Shown here one piece after another: positions 35,442-47,166 of a stretch of 64,000 nucleotides of DNA; position 1 is the stretch's first letter; every line of letters starts with the position of its first letter. The stretch comes from Xylaria sp. FL1777 (taxonomy: Eukaryota > Ascomycota > Sordariomycetes > Xylariales > Xylariaceae), in assembly GCA_022578965.1 (NCBI GenBank), contig MU400523.1, positions 186,001-250,000 on the forward strand, read 5' to 3'. Below the pieces are notes generated by a model. It worked only from the letters and a program-made list of their open reading frames with translations. It was not told the origin of the DNA and did no database searches. Made by a program: the position numbers and the translations under genes.

Positions 35442-38400
35442 CTACTCCTCTTGGTAAGAGATCTTGCGCATCTCACCAAGGCGGTGTCGGGCTGCCGACA
35501 AAGCGTTCTCAAGCTGGAGAATTTCAACCTATTAAGAAAGCATGGTTAGAACATTTCTCAACATACTACTAGGCTGTCATATCCTCGTACCTGTTGTTCC
35601 ATCTCACGAACTTTGAATTCGTGCGCACCAAGCTTGGAGTAATCGACAGCTTCATCTTCCTGGTTGCGATCCTTGATCATATTCTGTACCTGCCGGACTA
35701 GAGACCTGCAAGCGGCGCCCACTGCCTTGCTAGCCTGCTCGAGGTTCTCTTGGCTCTTGCTCATAAAGCCGGCTTTAACACGACTGGCGGCGACGAGCTG
35801 GGCCGTAGAGGCAGCCACATCATTTGATGCTACGATTAGCTGTTCTGGACTGTTGCGGTTGGAGATGACACCATCGGCAGTTTCGATAAGCGTGCTTGTA
35901 GATGACGCGACAGCCTTCGCCGCAGAGATGAGCCCTTCAGTCCATCGGTTGTTCTTCTTGTAGAAAGCTGTTCTTGAAGAGGAGCCCCGGCCAGCTTGGA
36001 CAATCTCTTGTTGCGTAGCTGTAGCTGCTTTGATTAGTTGGGTAATTGCATTTGTAATTGCCATGGCAGCATCCAAAATAGTATCATTGACCTTGAGCTC
36101 GTACGTAGAGTAACCATCACGAGGCTTATTCTTCAATTTAGCCAGACGAGCTGCCGCCGCAGCAATGGCGTCGGCTGCCTTGCTGAGCTCATTGTCGACG
36201 ATTTCGCCCAAGTCGCCTTTGTTGCTTGCCAAGCGACCAAAGCCAGGTGCGAATATCTCGACCAGTTTATTCAACTTCTGGAGATTCATTTGCACATCGT
36301 TATTGCTATTAATAACGACATCTGTCTTCTGAATAGGATCCATGCCTTCCAGTCGGAAGCTCTGGAGCCCGCGGAAGAATTTGACTGCTGACTGGGCAGC
36401 TACACGCGCCCCATTCATGAGCTGGTCACCCTTCCTCTCGTCAGTCGCTAGACGAGTTAGACCTTTCGTATTGCTACACACATCGGCAGCGGAACCCGAG
36501 AAGACGTTAATGGCCTTAATAAGGTCAGCATGAGTGGCATTCGGTCCATCCGCGATGAAGTTGTTGAAAGCTGTCGCGAACTCCATGGCGCTGGCAGAGG
36601 CCTTCTCGATCTGTGATAAAACATATTGTGGCGAAGCGTTCTGGTTACCAGCTTGCATCGTCGAATCTAGTTCATATAACGCGTCATCAACCCGTGCAAC
36701 ACCTGCTTGCAACACCGAATCGATGATATCATTAATCTTGTCGAGATTGGCCATAATTAAGGCATCAAGCTGACCATCTATGGCAATATCTGTATCTCCT
36801 TGATTGAGCTTTAATTCGTTCAATTCAAGTAGAGTTTGATCCATGCCAGCCTTGTAGACCTCTAGTTCCTCCTCTTTTTCACGGAGTAGTTGCTCGAGGT
36901 CCGAGCTGCCATCACGTAATTTAGCTTGAGAATCTTCCAAGGCACGAGATTTCGTGCGTAGCGCCTCTTCAAGATCCGCCATTTCACGATTATACTTCGC
37001 AAGCATCGAAGATAACTCGTTACCTTTAGCTCGTTCCAGGTTGTCAGCTCGGTCATTCGCCATGCGTAATTCTCGCTTTAGCTTTTCAACCTCGTCCTTA
37101 TTACTGCCAGTTAGTCGATCTCGGTCGTGCAATGCTCGGTCTCGTTCTCGAATCATGTCTGCCAACTCCAGATTCTTCGTTTTGATTTCTCGCTCAAGCT
37201 TCTCGCGTTTCTCGATTGCTTCCTGTGCGGACGCTGCCTTGAGTTGAACCGATTTAAATTTCTGAAGAAGATCGAGATGCTCATGTCGTAATTGTGAGTA
37301 AAGTTTAGCTAGAGCTTCATATTTCGTACGCCATGTGTTTACTTGTTCCTGAAGTGAACGAATTTGGTCATCCCTGCTATTTAATTGTTGACCAAAGTTG
37401 CTCTGAATCTGCGCCAGTTCTCCTTCTAACGATTTTACTCTTTGGTCGTATTGCTGAAGCATTAACTGATCTCGATCATATTGTGCCCTTGCATTTAAGT
37501 TCTCCTGCTCGAGCTCAGCCAATCTTCCTTGCGTTTGCATCTGGTATTGCTGGTTCATGAGGGCTTCCTGCTCTCTTTGTTGTTGCTCAGCCAAACGTCT
37601 TTGCTGCTCTTCGAACTCTCGTTGAGCTTGCAGTTGAGCTTCTTGCTGGGCTCGATAAGCTTGCTGTTGACGCTCTTGGAGTACCCTCTGCTGCTCCTCA
37701 TATTCACGATTCTGGCGGTCGATTTCGCTTTGCCAAAATTCAGCAATCTGGTCAGGTTCTTCTGACTTAGGTGCACGGACTGGTGTCGGTGCGCGTTCAA
37801 TCTCTTGCTTCGGTCGGGCGGGTAGCGCTGGTGCATCCTCATCCTCGGCCAGCAAATTGGGAGGGTCTTGGGGGAGTTTAGGGATAGTGATAAGACCAGT
37901 CAGGTATCGTAGGTTCGAACATTCATAATAGAATTTGACCAATCTATAGTGTTGTGCGTTGTAACGTTCGCGAAGGGGTTCTAATGCGTCGTTGTCGCCA
38001 GTTGCTACCGAAGTTAGAAACCCACCCAGAACTTCAGTCGGACAGATAACTTACTAGAGTGCATAGCACGCAGCATACTAGTTATGAACTTGTAAATGCC
38101 GTAACTTTCCTGAACCAAAGGCACAATAGCCGAAATCCTGCATTCGTTATTTCCAACATTTCTGAAGTGAGAAAAAATGAGTTTCTGAAACTGCTCGATC
38201 TTGTCCTGTAAGGCCATCAGGTCGGTAATAGTCTCGTAGCCTTCGTTCGGATCATTGATTGCCTTCAAGCTGATATACTCTTCGTACTCAAACGTCCCAT
38301 TGAACTCTGGGTGTTGCTGGTGGAACGAAAGCTTTGCGAGCAAGAAATAAACGTATTCTCGGATTAATGGAGCGTAACCTCGGACGCCCTCGCCCGACAG

Positions 38401-38972
38401 CCCTCTGTTCAAGCCATCGATCCAGCCGCGGTTCGCTAAAGCCTCTCTCAGTGCCTGGGGGTGACCCTCCTGTAATACTCGGTGGATCGTGATTAAGGCT
38501 TTGAACGTTTGCACCTCGTCGGCGAGGATAGGTTGTCTAGTTTCACACGGCGAATCAGCAGCCCATCTCTTTCGGGATCAGGACCATCCCGCAGGATCCC
38601 ATCAACGTACACTTTCATACCAGCCCAAAACGACTGAGAAGACTTGTGGTCCCAGGTATAGACAATGCAGGAGCGCACATGTTTACGTTTCGGGGCTGTT
38701 TCGTCGGTGTTTGTTGCTTTTCGAATGTTAATGGCCAGTTCGGCCTCGGACCTAGTAGACGGATAAGCCCACACCATTCCGGCTGTATAGGACATGTTGA
38801 GGGCATGTAAACACTGCTGGCCCTGTGGTCGTAGCCATAGGAGCAGTGGCGGGTATCATTCAGCGCGAAGGGGCGACAGCAACGCAAAAGGAGCACCATA
38901 AAGAACCATAAGACATGCAAACAGGACAGGCAGAACGCACCTCGTGTGATCCAAGCTACGGGTCGTCGCCAT
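35442..38972 (-). CDS. SLA2: Endocytosis protein SLA2/End4 (Hip1R family)
   Basis: Adaptor coupling clathrin-coated pits to actin at endocytic patches, and a classic MAT-flank gene. Exons in transcript order are 38972-38941, 38751-38611, 38536-38055, 38004-35591 and 35528-35442, giving 1051 residues. The start MATTRSLDHTRSEAELAINI is joined through intron 1. The ANTH domain (about 12-280) shows SCIVYTWDHKSSQSFWAGMK, VQTFKALITIHRVLQEGHP and YNAQHYRLVKFYYECSNLRY. A long glutamine-rich coiled coil follows (repeated EEQQR, QEAQLQ and similar, about 320-620). The C-terminal talin/I-LWEQ actin-binding module includes SRVKAGFMSKSQENLEQASK, and the last exon encodes VEILQLENALSAARHRL to QEE. All introns are canonical. 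It is complete and conserved. Confidence 0.97.
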
Positions 38973-40806
38973 GGCGAAAGGGGTCTTGTGTAGCTGCTGC
39001 GGGTGGAAAGGCAAGAGGGAGGAGACAGCGGCGTGGTACAGAAGTCGGGAAAGAGCTTAGAGCAAGCTGCAGCGGCTGTTCAGCGACAGCGCATCCCACG
39101 TCGCTTTCCGTTCGGTTCGGCGGTTCAAGGTCTCAGGAGAGCGCAGGGTGCGGAGACGGGGGATGAGGAGACGCAGCAAGGGAGAGACAGCAGGTGCCGG
39201 TGCGACGACGCAATTTATCAGATTACTTCGCAGGCGAGCAACACTGGTGCCTGGAATGGATGGCTGGTCTGGTCTGCTAACAACAACCAACAACGGCGTG
39301 TATTGCCGGGGAAGGTAAACGTCAGCCGTCGAGAGCGAATTAGGCGAGCTCTCTGTCTCTGTTTGGCAGGGCTTCAGTATAAGGTGTGGAGGTTGCGCAA
39401 CGTAGTGAGGCTAGGCTACAGATATCAAGGTATGGTAGGCTAAGAGCGCCCCAGGTTGCGTAATGGTACTAATGGGGTACCTACGTATCGTTATCAAGCC
39501 TACCCCTGTAATCTGCACTGCCTTGAAACCTGTGGCAACCAACACGGAGCTCAGTTTGCCAATGTTGAAGCGCACGACAAATTGGGCTTAGCGCGCTCGC
39601 CGCTACATTTATGTATTATTTATGCAAAGGGAAACGGTCCTCAAAACGGGAGACCATAATCCACCTGCGATCAGTTTTATATTTTATGCACTTCGATCCC
39701 GTAAATTGAGCTAGATGTGAAGCACATACTATCTGCCTAGACCCCTTTTTGGGACATGCTGTAACTTACTTTTTTTTTCTGGTCACTCTGCTAGATTTTT
39801 TGGTATAGTAACTGTTCAAATAGTATAATGGCTAGTAAATACCTGTTAGCCAAAAGGTTTAATGCAATTGCTGTTTGTTTTTTTGCTACATGTTTTCAAC
39901 AGCCTTTCTTTTTTATTTTAATGGTCTTATAACAATGCTGTTGAAACAACAGCGTACCACTTGAAGAAGTTGGAACTTAACTGGCCTTTGGTGTTAAATG
40001 TTAGATAAGCCATTCCGGACCAAAAATACACCACTTGCACCACTTGTATAACAGAGTGACCTAAAACGGTCCCTCCCCTGTAGGTAGTTTCCCGCTAGAT
40101 TCTCTATAAAAAATTGCATAAGAATACCTTTTTTCCGAATCCGTGCCAAGTGCTATGGCAGAGTCAAGGACCGCTAATTTCCAGCCCTGTTTGTACGAAC
40201 GGCTGAATCTCTTGCCCGCCGAACAACGAGAAGCATTACAAGCTTCCAAGTTGGTAGTAGTTGTATAGACCAGCTTGTTAACAATGCCGAGGAAGACCCC
40301 AAGTTAGTAACACATGGCAGTGTACCTCCTTTCTACGTATAGCCATGTGAAGTGTATAGAACACTCCCTAGCAACCTAACAAAGCTGATCCCGGAGGGCA
40401 ATAAAACCTTTCTTAGAAGCACTAAGGAAACACAAGGTAGAGAGAACAGCATAATACAGCCATCAGTGATTAAATCACCAATTTACTGGCTCCTTTATAC
40501 CTAACAGGTCATCATGTGTGTTGTTGAGCAATTGTTGGAGCTGAGGTGTGTGCACTTGGAATTTTGTATGGTAGGCTCGCCGGGTTGTGCAGGTCTTGGG
40601 AATTGGAAATGACCCCAAAATAACACCCTCTCTCCCGACAGTGGTGTTAGTGGCGCCGACTGCTGGCTTTTTCAGATGTCCAGGGGGTCAAATGTTCCAG
40701 TTCTAGATCATTCAGTCTTTCATCTTGGGAATTATATACATTGGTCACAGCTGAGAAATTTACCTCTATAGCCCTAATAACTAAGCTAACACGTAATAAA
40801 GCCTAC
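38973..40806. other. Gene-free spacer upstream of SLA2
   Basis: About 1.8 kb. The first 500 bp are GC-rich and purine-biased and likely hold the SLA2 promoter. From 39700 to 40060 it is T-rich, with a short hairpin at 39937-39953. A 37-codon frame at 40154-40267 (MAESRTANFQPCLYERLNLL...) is too short to support. No gene is seen. Confidence 0.5.
39937..39953. other. Perfect 7-bp hairpin GCTGTTG-AAA-CAACAGC
   Basis: Seven-base perfect stem with a three-base loop in T-rich gene-free DNA. A further CAACAGC lies about 40 bp upstream. Possible relic of a mobile-element end; no function can be assigned. Confidence 0.5.
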
Positions 40807-42362
40807 CTAACCAAGAGCCCCAACATTTCGAGCCTCTTGGAGAATGTCTTGCAATTTATCATTCAAACTTGCGGCGGAAATCCTGTCAGCTCCCCTGATC
40901 TTCAAAAGATCGTCATCAACAATATCAACCAGCTTCAGAATCCAGGGATAGTCCCGACAATTAGTGTGGCTTCGAATCCACTTCAGGCGCTTTTTGACTT
41001 GCTTGTGGGGATAGAACTTTTGTTTAGACCATATCCATTTCTTTCTCCGATAGAACTCGCATTCTGCAGGCCTGGGAGTCTTTCTTGCACTTCGAAATGC
41101 TTCAACCTCCTCGTTTCCACCAAGCATCCAGATAATACATTCCAGGAAGACACAGCCGAGCGACCACATATCGCTCTTCCGGGACCGTTCGAAAATTTCA
41201 CTATATTTCCAGTCTTCGGACTCTGGGGCAGCATATTCTACCCTGCGTGCTGTTGTCTTAGTCCCATCTTTTCGTTTACTAGTCACCTCATCATGGTATC
41301 TTGCCAAGCCGGGGTCGGTGATGCACAACGTGCCTTGATGGTGCTCGTTTTCGTGATCGATGAATAGCAGAATATTCTCTGGCGAAATGTCTCCATGTAT
41401 GTTATTTCCCGGCGTCTCGTCTTCGCTAGGATAGTGCAATTTCCTAAGGCCGCCGGATATTCCCACCATTTGCTCCAGGAGCCAGGTCAACATTAGGGCC
41501 GTTCGCTGTTCCGTTTTCTTCTCCCAGAAGTCCCGCAAATTCCCACCATCTGCCCAAGGAAGTATGAAGAAGTATTCGGATCCTCTTCGAAAGGAAGCAA
41601 TGAGCTTAGTAAGATGATCGTGTTTAAGCCTCAGCATCTGGTGCAAGCCATCCAATTCCTGTTGAAACTTATTTTCGTCCCAGGCAATGAGCTGTTTAAG
41701 CGCCAGCTCGGGGTTTCTCTCTTCTGTCTTAAAATTATGAGCAGGCTGATCATGGATTAGATCTAGTTAAGACTTACTGATGTCCTGCCATTGAGCTCGA
41801 GATGCGCATGGTGTATTTTGATCTTATGAATCAAGGCGTAGGCACCTTCCGTTGTGTTTTTCGTACATTGGATAAAAGGCAATATGGTCTCCTTATCAAG
41901 ATCTCTGTGCTCGGCATTTCCAAAGGAGGGACACAGAAATTGCCACTGATAGTCGCGAAAGTCGCGACGACTCAAACTATTTGGAAAGGATTGCTGAAAT
42001 CTCTCAAGGCGGTCTTGAGTGGCCGCGTCACTGTTGGTTAATTCAAGTTTTTCTTGACTGTCGTTGAAACTGACAGGCAGATGCTTGTCCAGGAGACCAC
42101 TGCTGCATAATGCAGAGAGCGTGTCTTTTGTGAGATCGGTTCTTCTAGCTAAGGTAGCTACAATCCTGACTGACTCTTTTAACTTAAAATTTGTGTTGAT
42201 CCCACATATTTGCCTGACTCTTTCGTGAATGATTAGCTCCCGTAGCTGAGAATCGGGTACAAATCGACGATTGTCCCAAGCACTCAACTGTTCAGCTTTA
42301 GACAACGCAAGTGCTAGGTGCTCTGACGCTGATTCTGGTGATGTTGATACCTGGGCAGTCAT
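40807..42362 (-). CDS. Fungal protein kinase-like protein, atypical (DPG)
   Basis: Protein-kinase-fold protein of a fungus-specific group. Exons are 42362-41778 and 41745-40807 (intron only 32 bp, GTAAGT to ATCAG, very short), giving 507 residues. Residues 1-195 form an N-terminal region without a recognised domain. The kinase domain follows, with the ATP lysine in NPELALKQLIAW (K212). The catalytic loop is HGDISPENIL (H312, D314, N319). The metal-binding motif is DPG (339-341) instead of DFG. APE is present as APESEDWKYS, then SDMWSLGCVFLECI. No clear glycine loop is visible. The lysine and both aspartates remain, so activity is possible, but the DPG change makes it unusual. It is co-directional with SLA2 and divergent from CIA30, and not a usual MAT-flank gene to my knowledge. 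Confidence 0.85.
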
Positions 42363-43787
42363 AGCAGCTTATAGTGAAGAGGAAAAAAAAGGAAATTTCC
42401 TTGGGCTTGCTGCAAAATCTCCGAGGAAGAGATAGATTACGTGCGCTAAGTAGGACGAAGACTCATATAAGGCTTCACGCAGTAGCCTGCCCTTTGCATC
42501 CTATGTCTCGACGGCCGATGCCCGGCCAAAGACTCGCCAGCAGCCATATTAACGCCCAAAAATTGCGATATGCAATCGGTCCAATTTGGAACCGGGGGCC
42601 AGCTAACCTTCGGTCCTAAGTTACACATGAGAGTTATATTGCATAGCGAGTAAGATTCACTACGTAAATTGGGGAGGATATCGTTATCGGAGTTGGTAGT
42701 TGGCAGTCGAAACTAGCAGCAGGCTGAGGCCGAATCTACCCAGTCCAGTCCTTTTGCTGCCACCTAATTCATGCATAACTCGTCGGTCAGACTAAGACCG
42801 TAGTATGCAGCCAACGCACCGGTCTATCAAATCTAATCACAAGACCACTTGCATCTTAAACTGTTGGATTTAGGGCATACCGAAATAAAGTGAAATAAGC
42901 CAGTGAAACCACCGTTGAGGAGATCACTTAGTTACGTAAGATAGTTGAGGCCGACAAGAGTGGCTGAGGAGTATAGCCACCTCTATACAATTGTCACATC
43001 CCCAGGTTTCCTAAACTGGGCCCCGGCTCATTCTATACGGCTGGAACGAGAGTATAGCGGCGCTCTTTATTGCGATAAACTTTCTCACCAACAACGAAGG
43101 CACGGAAAAAGATAGTTAGCAACAAGTTTTCAACTTCAATTGATTGCGTTCGATTTGGTCGTTTTATTCCCCATTTCATAATTAATTTATATACTGGGAT
43201 GCATAGGTTATGGCATATCTCCTTGTTTTCAGGGTAGGGATAAGCCCCTTATAGTTTCCTTACTCTAATTTAACACCCAAATACTATTTAAAAGGGAACA
43301 GCAAGAACAGACACATCAGGTACCTTATCGCCCCATGGGGATGGTGGATTAGATATAATCTTTGTATAGTTCTGTATGGGCTGTATAGGGGGGTAGACAT
43401 ACTTGCAGCAAGGGTTAAATAAGTATTTATTTTTATATAAGATTTTCCTACGGTAATAGAACAATAGAACCTATTCGCTATACTTGGTACTACGTACATG
43501 CTCCGCAAGTAAGTTTTGTGCAGCTAGGTGGGGTAAAGGTCTGTACTCGATTACCTAAGGGAAGGCCCCGGCATAAATAAGGCCATCTTCTTTATATGTA
43601 CGCATTACTGTCGACAAGTAGGTAGATACACCACACTCTGCCAATGAACACCTAGGCAGCAAGACGCATCCGACTGCTAATGTCAAAGCTACCGACCGAG
43701 CCTTTTGGCTCTCGGGCGTAACCTTCAACAAACCGGGTTAAATCTACCGCATTTTATCTCTCTGCCTTCCTCGCCTTAACCGACACA
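42363..43787. promoter_or_regulatory. Divergent spacer, kinase-like gene to CIA30
   Basis: About 1.4 kb between divergent starts. No coding frame is supported. It must hold both promoters. Confidence 0.45.
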
Positions 43788-44657
43788 ATGCGCGCGACAA
43801 GAGCCTGTCTATCCAAGGGCTTTTGGGGGCGCAGCATTGATGAATTCAAGCGGCTCTCGAACATCAGTACGCGGATCTTCCCCATATTCCTCATTCCTCC
43901 CTCCCGGTGACATCCATCCCATGTTCTCAACTCACACTCCCTAGCCTTTAAACTCGAGGGCATCAAAGGTCCGTCCGGCCCGCTCGCACTCCACGACTTC
44001 CACAGCCGCGACTCGATAGCATCCTGCACGACGTTAAGCGACAAGGACATCGGAGGCTACTCGGACGTGGCGCTGGACTGGGTTCCGCGCTCGGAAGCCA
44101 GCACCGAGCCGGCAGAAGAAGGGCCCGGATACGCGCGCTTCCACGGCACGATATCGACGAAGCTTCCGCCCGACAAACCCGACATCAAACGGTCGGGGTA
44201 CGCCGCATGGCGGACTCTCGACCCGAAGCCGACGATCTTCGGCAAGACGCTCTTCAACATCGACATGTACACGTATCTCGCGCTGCGGATTCGCTCGGAC
44301 GGACGGAGTTATCTGGTGAACGTGCAAACCGAGTCTGTCGTGCCTACAGACCTGCACCAACATCGGCTGTTCGCGAAGCGGCCGGGGGAGTGGGAAACGG
44401 TGCTGATCAAATGGAATGACTTCGTGCGGACGAATCACGGCTTTGTCGTCGAGCCCCAGACCGAGATCTTACGCCAGAAGGTCCGCACTTTCGGTATTGG
44501 ACTGACAGATCGCGTCACTGGGCCTTTTAACCTTTGCATTGAGCGCATATGGGCCACTAACGATATGAGTGACGGCGACAGAATTGTCACGACCCCTAAT
44601 GCCAACGTTGAGGAAGGCCAATTAAAAAATAAGCAGGGCCAGCATATACACTGGTGA
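43788..44657 (+). CDS. CIA30: Complex I intermediate-associated protein 30
   Basis: Mitochondrial assembly chaperone for NADH:ubiquinone oxidoreductase (NDUFAF1/CIA30 family). Exons are 43788-43866 and 43945-44657, giving 263 residues. The intron (GTACGC to CCTAG) restores RLSNI-TFKLEGIKGPSGPL. The CIA30 domain fills most of the protein: SDKDIGGYSDVALDWVP, GYARFHGTISTKLP, RSGYAAWRTLDPKPTIFGK and YLALRIRSDGRSYLVNVQTE. It continues with WETVLIKWNDFVRTNHGF and TFGIGLTDRVTGPFNLCIER. The N-terminus MRATRACLSKGFWGRS is basic and could act in mitochondrial targeting. It converges on APC5 with a 160 bp gap. Linkage with APC5 is the known MAT-flank arrangement. Confidence 0.95.
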
Positions 44658-44817
44658 TGACGTGAGTGATGCGATTTGGTTGATTCTTCTATAAGCTGTA
44701 CATATATTGGCCATGACATTCATTACGGCACCGTGTAAATATATGAACTGGGTACGATTTTCATGTCTACGGCTCTCATAACAAAAACCTTTCAGCCCAG
44801 GCATTGGCCTCATAGCT

Positions 44818-47166
44818 CTATATCTTCAACTGAGCAGCATCCCTTCGTAATGCCAGGTACGCTGCAGCATAGTCATTTGCCAAAACATAATCCCCCGCAA
44901 CCTTCATGATAGTAGCCTTCTTGGCCATCATCTCGCACTGTTTGTTGATATCTTCGACGCTGGAGTAGTGGTTAAACGCCTTCTCGATCGCCTCTACCCC
45001 CTTCATCAAGTATTCCCTACGCTTGTTAGACTTGGGCGGCATTTTGCCGGCCATGCCTACATTGGCGTCCCCTAAATGTGAATACAACTTCGCCGTCATA
45101 GTCGAGTTCTCACACTCTAGACTGCGTGGAAGAACAGCGTATAATAACTGGATAGCAGGCTCAAACTCGCCGAGTGAGGAGAGGATGTTAGCGATCGCGC
45201 CGATAGCGGGCCATAGGTAGGGGATAAGGCGCGCTCTCCAGGCAACATTAGCTGCGCGCACAACAATGGTAAACGCCTTTTGTGGTCTACCACATTTGTC
45301 TAACAATTCTGCCTTGAGGAGGAGGAGCCGTACTCGAAGCGCGATGTCTTTGTTCTCCTCCCGAAGCTCCGCGATCATCTTTTCGACCTTTACGAAAGCG
45401 TCTTCAAGATTTCCTCGGCGAACAAGACATTCGACATGAAGCGTGTCGATGGCGAAGGCTAGATCAGGCTCCAGGTCTTCGCTTTTTGATTGCAGTAATT
45501 GCGAAAGCAGCAGCTCGGCACCGTCGAGATTGTTATGGTGCAGATCTTTCCTCAATTCTATGATACCGCGAAACTTGTGCCAGTATTGACTAGGCTTCCA
45601 GGCCCGTAGGGAGTCTACATCTAGGCTTCCAAGTTTCCCCAGCGCTTCGTCGTATTTGCCTTTCAGAGCTAGCATTGAAGCTTGACGGCTTGTCACTTTA
45701 AGTTCGTCGTCAAATATCGAATGGCGAGCGTGACACTGAAGAAATACTTCGCATGTCGTCGCTGACAAATATGTAACACCCAGCCGGTCCCAGAGCGCTA
45801 TGTTAATCGATAGTTGGGATCCAACCATATTCTTCATGTTTCGCTCCACCAGGATCTGAGAGCTTCGAACCAGATGTTCCAAAGCTGTGGCAACACTCTC
45901 GCCATGCGAAAGACACATCTTCGCTTCGCTCATAAGAGCGGAGCTCCACAGTGACCATGTTCCAGTCTCCTTTGCTCTACTTCGTAGAAATGCGAGTGAT
46001 TCTTTGCCTGTGCCCAACTGACTTTTCGACTCTAGCTCCTGCGTGACTTCAGGATGCGCCCGCCCGAAATGAAACAACCAATTGAGGGCAAAGTTAAGAC
46101 AGGTCATGTCACGGTTCTCCCTAGCTGTCGAGACTGTTTCCAGCATGGCGGCAATTGCTTCTTTGTGGCACCCGAAGTCGGCTTGAAGCACAGCAAGGTT
46201 CATCAGGGCATACTGATAGAACGACCTGTCTCTGTTCTGCATTGTGTAGTCAAAATATCGATGCAAATAATCAAATGAAGTGGAATAATCGCCCGCTCGC
46301 CAAGCTTCCAGATAGCTTAGATAGTGTGATAGGCTCGGTACCATGTAGCTATCTACAACGAGATCATGGAACTGATGCCGTATTTCTAGAGGTACCCTGT
46401 TGCCATACTTCTGCATCTGGTCGATTTGGAACTCGAGGAGCTTCTCAATGTCATCCGTGCTAACGGGAATAGCCGCATTCAGGTCGTCCCTGAGCATATC
46501 ACCGTAAGCAACCGAAGTTATGGCTTCCACGGCTTGGCCCCATTCATTTTCGCCGGTGAGAAGAACATTGTCAAAGCTTAATCGCTGGAAAGCAGGTGTC
46601 TTCTTCATATAATATGCCGCAGTTGTGTCACGGTACTTCACGAAATCTTTCCACAGCTCAATGGTATCATGGAAGCGAAGGCGTGTGAACTCAAGTTGAG
46701 ATCTGCGTACGAACGCTCCGAAGGGTGAGTTACGAGACAGCTGAATGACCTCAGGCGCAGGCGGTAGGATTCCCACTTCTGCATCTCGTCGAAGCTCCTC
46801 CTTAGTCTTGGCGAGCATAGACGAACAGTGGTCGAAGAACTCATGCAAGGCATGCAGCGAATCAATCTTCCACAGCTTGTCCAGGAAAACATACCACAAG
46901 TTACGCCCCGGTATGCCTGAGGCAGCAGTATGCGGTGTCAGCACCTTCTCAAAATCCGAGATGGAGATAACAAGATTGATGGTACTCCCAGCTCGCCGCC
47001 ACCGGTCGCTTGAACTCAAAGCTGAGCTAGAGATATCATTGTCTATTAAGTGGGATGTTATGAAGGAAAGCACATCCACGATGGAAGACGTCGGTACTGT
47101 TTTGTTCGTATACAGCTCGATGAGGGCAAGCAGGCCGATTTTGGCCGGATTGAGAAATCGAGACAT
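44818..47166 (-). CDS. APC5: Anaphase-promoting complex subunit 5
   Basis: Scaffold (platform) subunit of the APC/C ubiquitin ligase that drives cyclin and securin degradation. Single exon of 782 residues. The N-terminus MSRFLNPAKIGLLALIELYT and the helical repeat region match the family. TPR-like stretches are visible, for example YSTSFDYLHRYFDYTM, NLAVLQADFGCHKEAIAAML and YSHLGDANVGMAG. The C-terminus has GDYVLANDYAAAYLALRRDA. Length is normal and there is no interruption. Upstream there is 2.8 kb of gene-free DNA. Confidence 0.93.
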   Translation of the reverse strand: MSRFLNPAKIGLLALIELYTNKTVPTSSIVDVLSFITSHLIDNDISSSALSSSDRWRRAGSTINLVISISDFEKVLTPHTAASGIPGRNLWYVFLDKLWKIDSLHALHEFFDHCSSMLAKTKEELRRDAEVGILPPAPEVIQLSRNSPFGAFVRRSQLEFTRLRFHDTIELWKDFVKYRDTTAAYYMKKTPAFQRLSFDNVLLTGENEWGQAVEAITSVAYGDMLRDDLNAAIPVSTDDIEKLLEFQIDQMQKYGNRVPLEIRHQFHDLVVDSYMVPSLSHYLSYLEAWRAGDYSTSFDYLHRYFDYTMQNRDRSFYQYALMNLAVLQADFGCHKEAIAAMLETVSTARENRDMTCLNFALNWLFHFGRAHPEVTQELESKSQLGTGKESLAFLRSRAKETGTWSLWSSALMSEAKMCLSHGESVATALEHLVRSSQILVERNMKNMVGSQLSINIALWDRLGVTYLSATTCEVFLQCHARHSIFDDELKVTSRQASMLALKGKYDEALGKLGSLDVDSLRAWKPSQYWHKFRGIIELRKDLHHNNLDGAELLLSQLLQSKSEDLEPDLAFAIDTLHVECLVRRGNLEDAFVKVEKMIAELREENKDIALRVRLLLLKAELLDKCGRPQKAFTIVVRAANVAWRARLIPYLWPAIGAIANILSSLGEFEPAIQLLYAVLPRSLECENSTMTAKLYSHLGDANVGMAGKMPPKSNKRREYLMKGVEAIEKAFNHYSSVEDINKQCEMMAKKATIMKVAGDYVLANDYAAAYLALRRDAAQLKI

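Noticed and set aside
40154..40267. 37-codon frame MAESRTANFQPCLYERLNLL..., possible transposon start
   Set aside because: Too short, no downstream continuation in any frame, no terminal repeats found around it.
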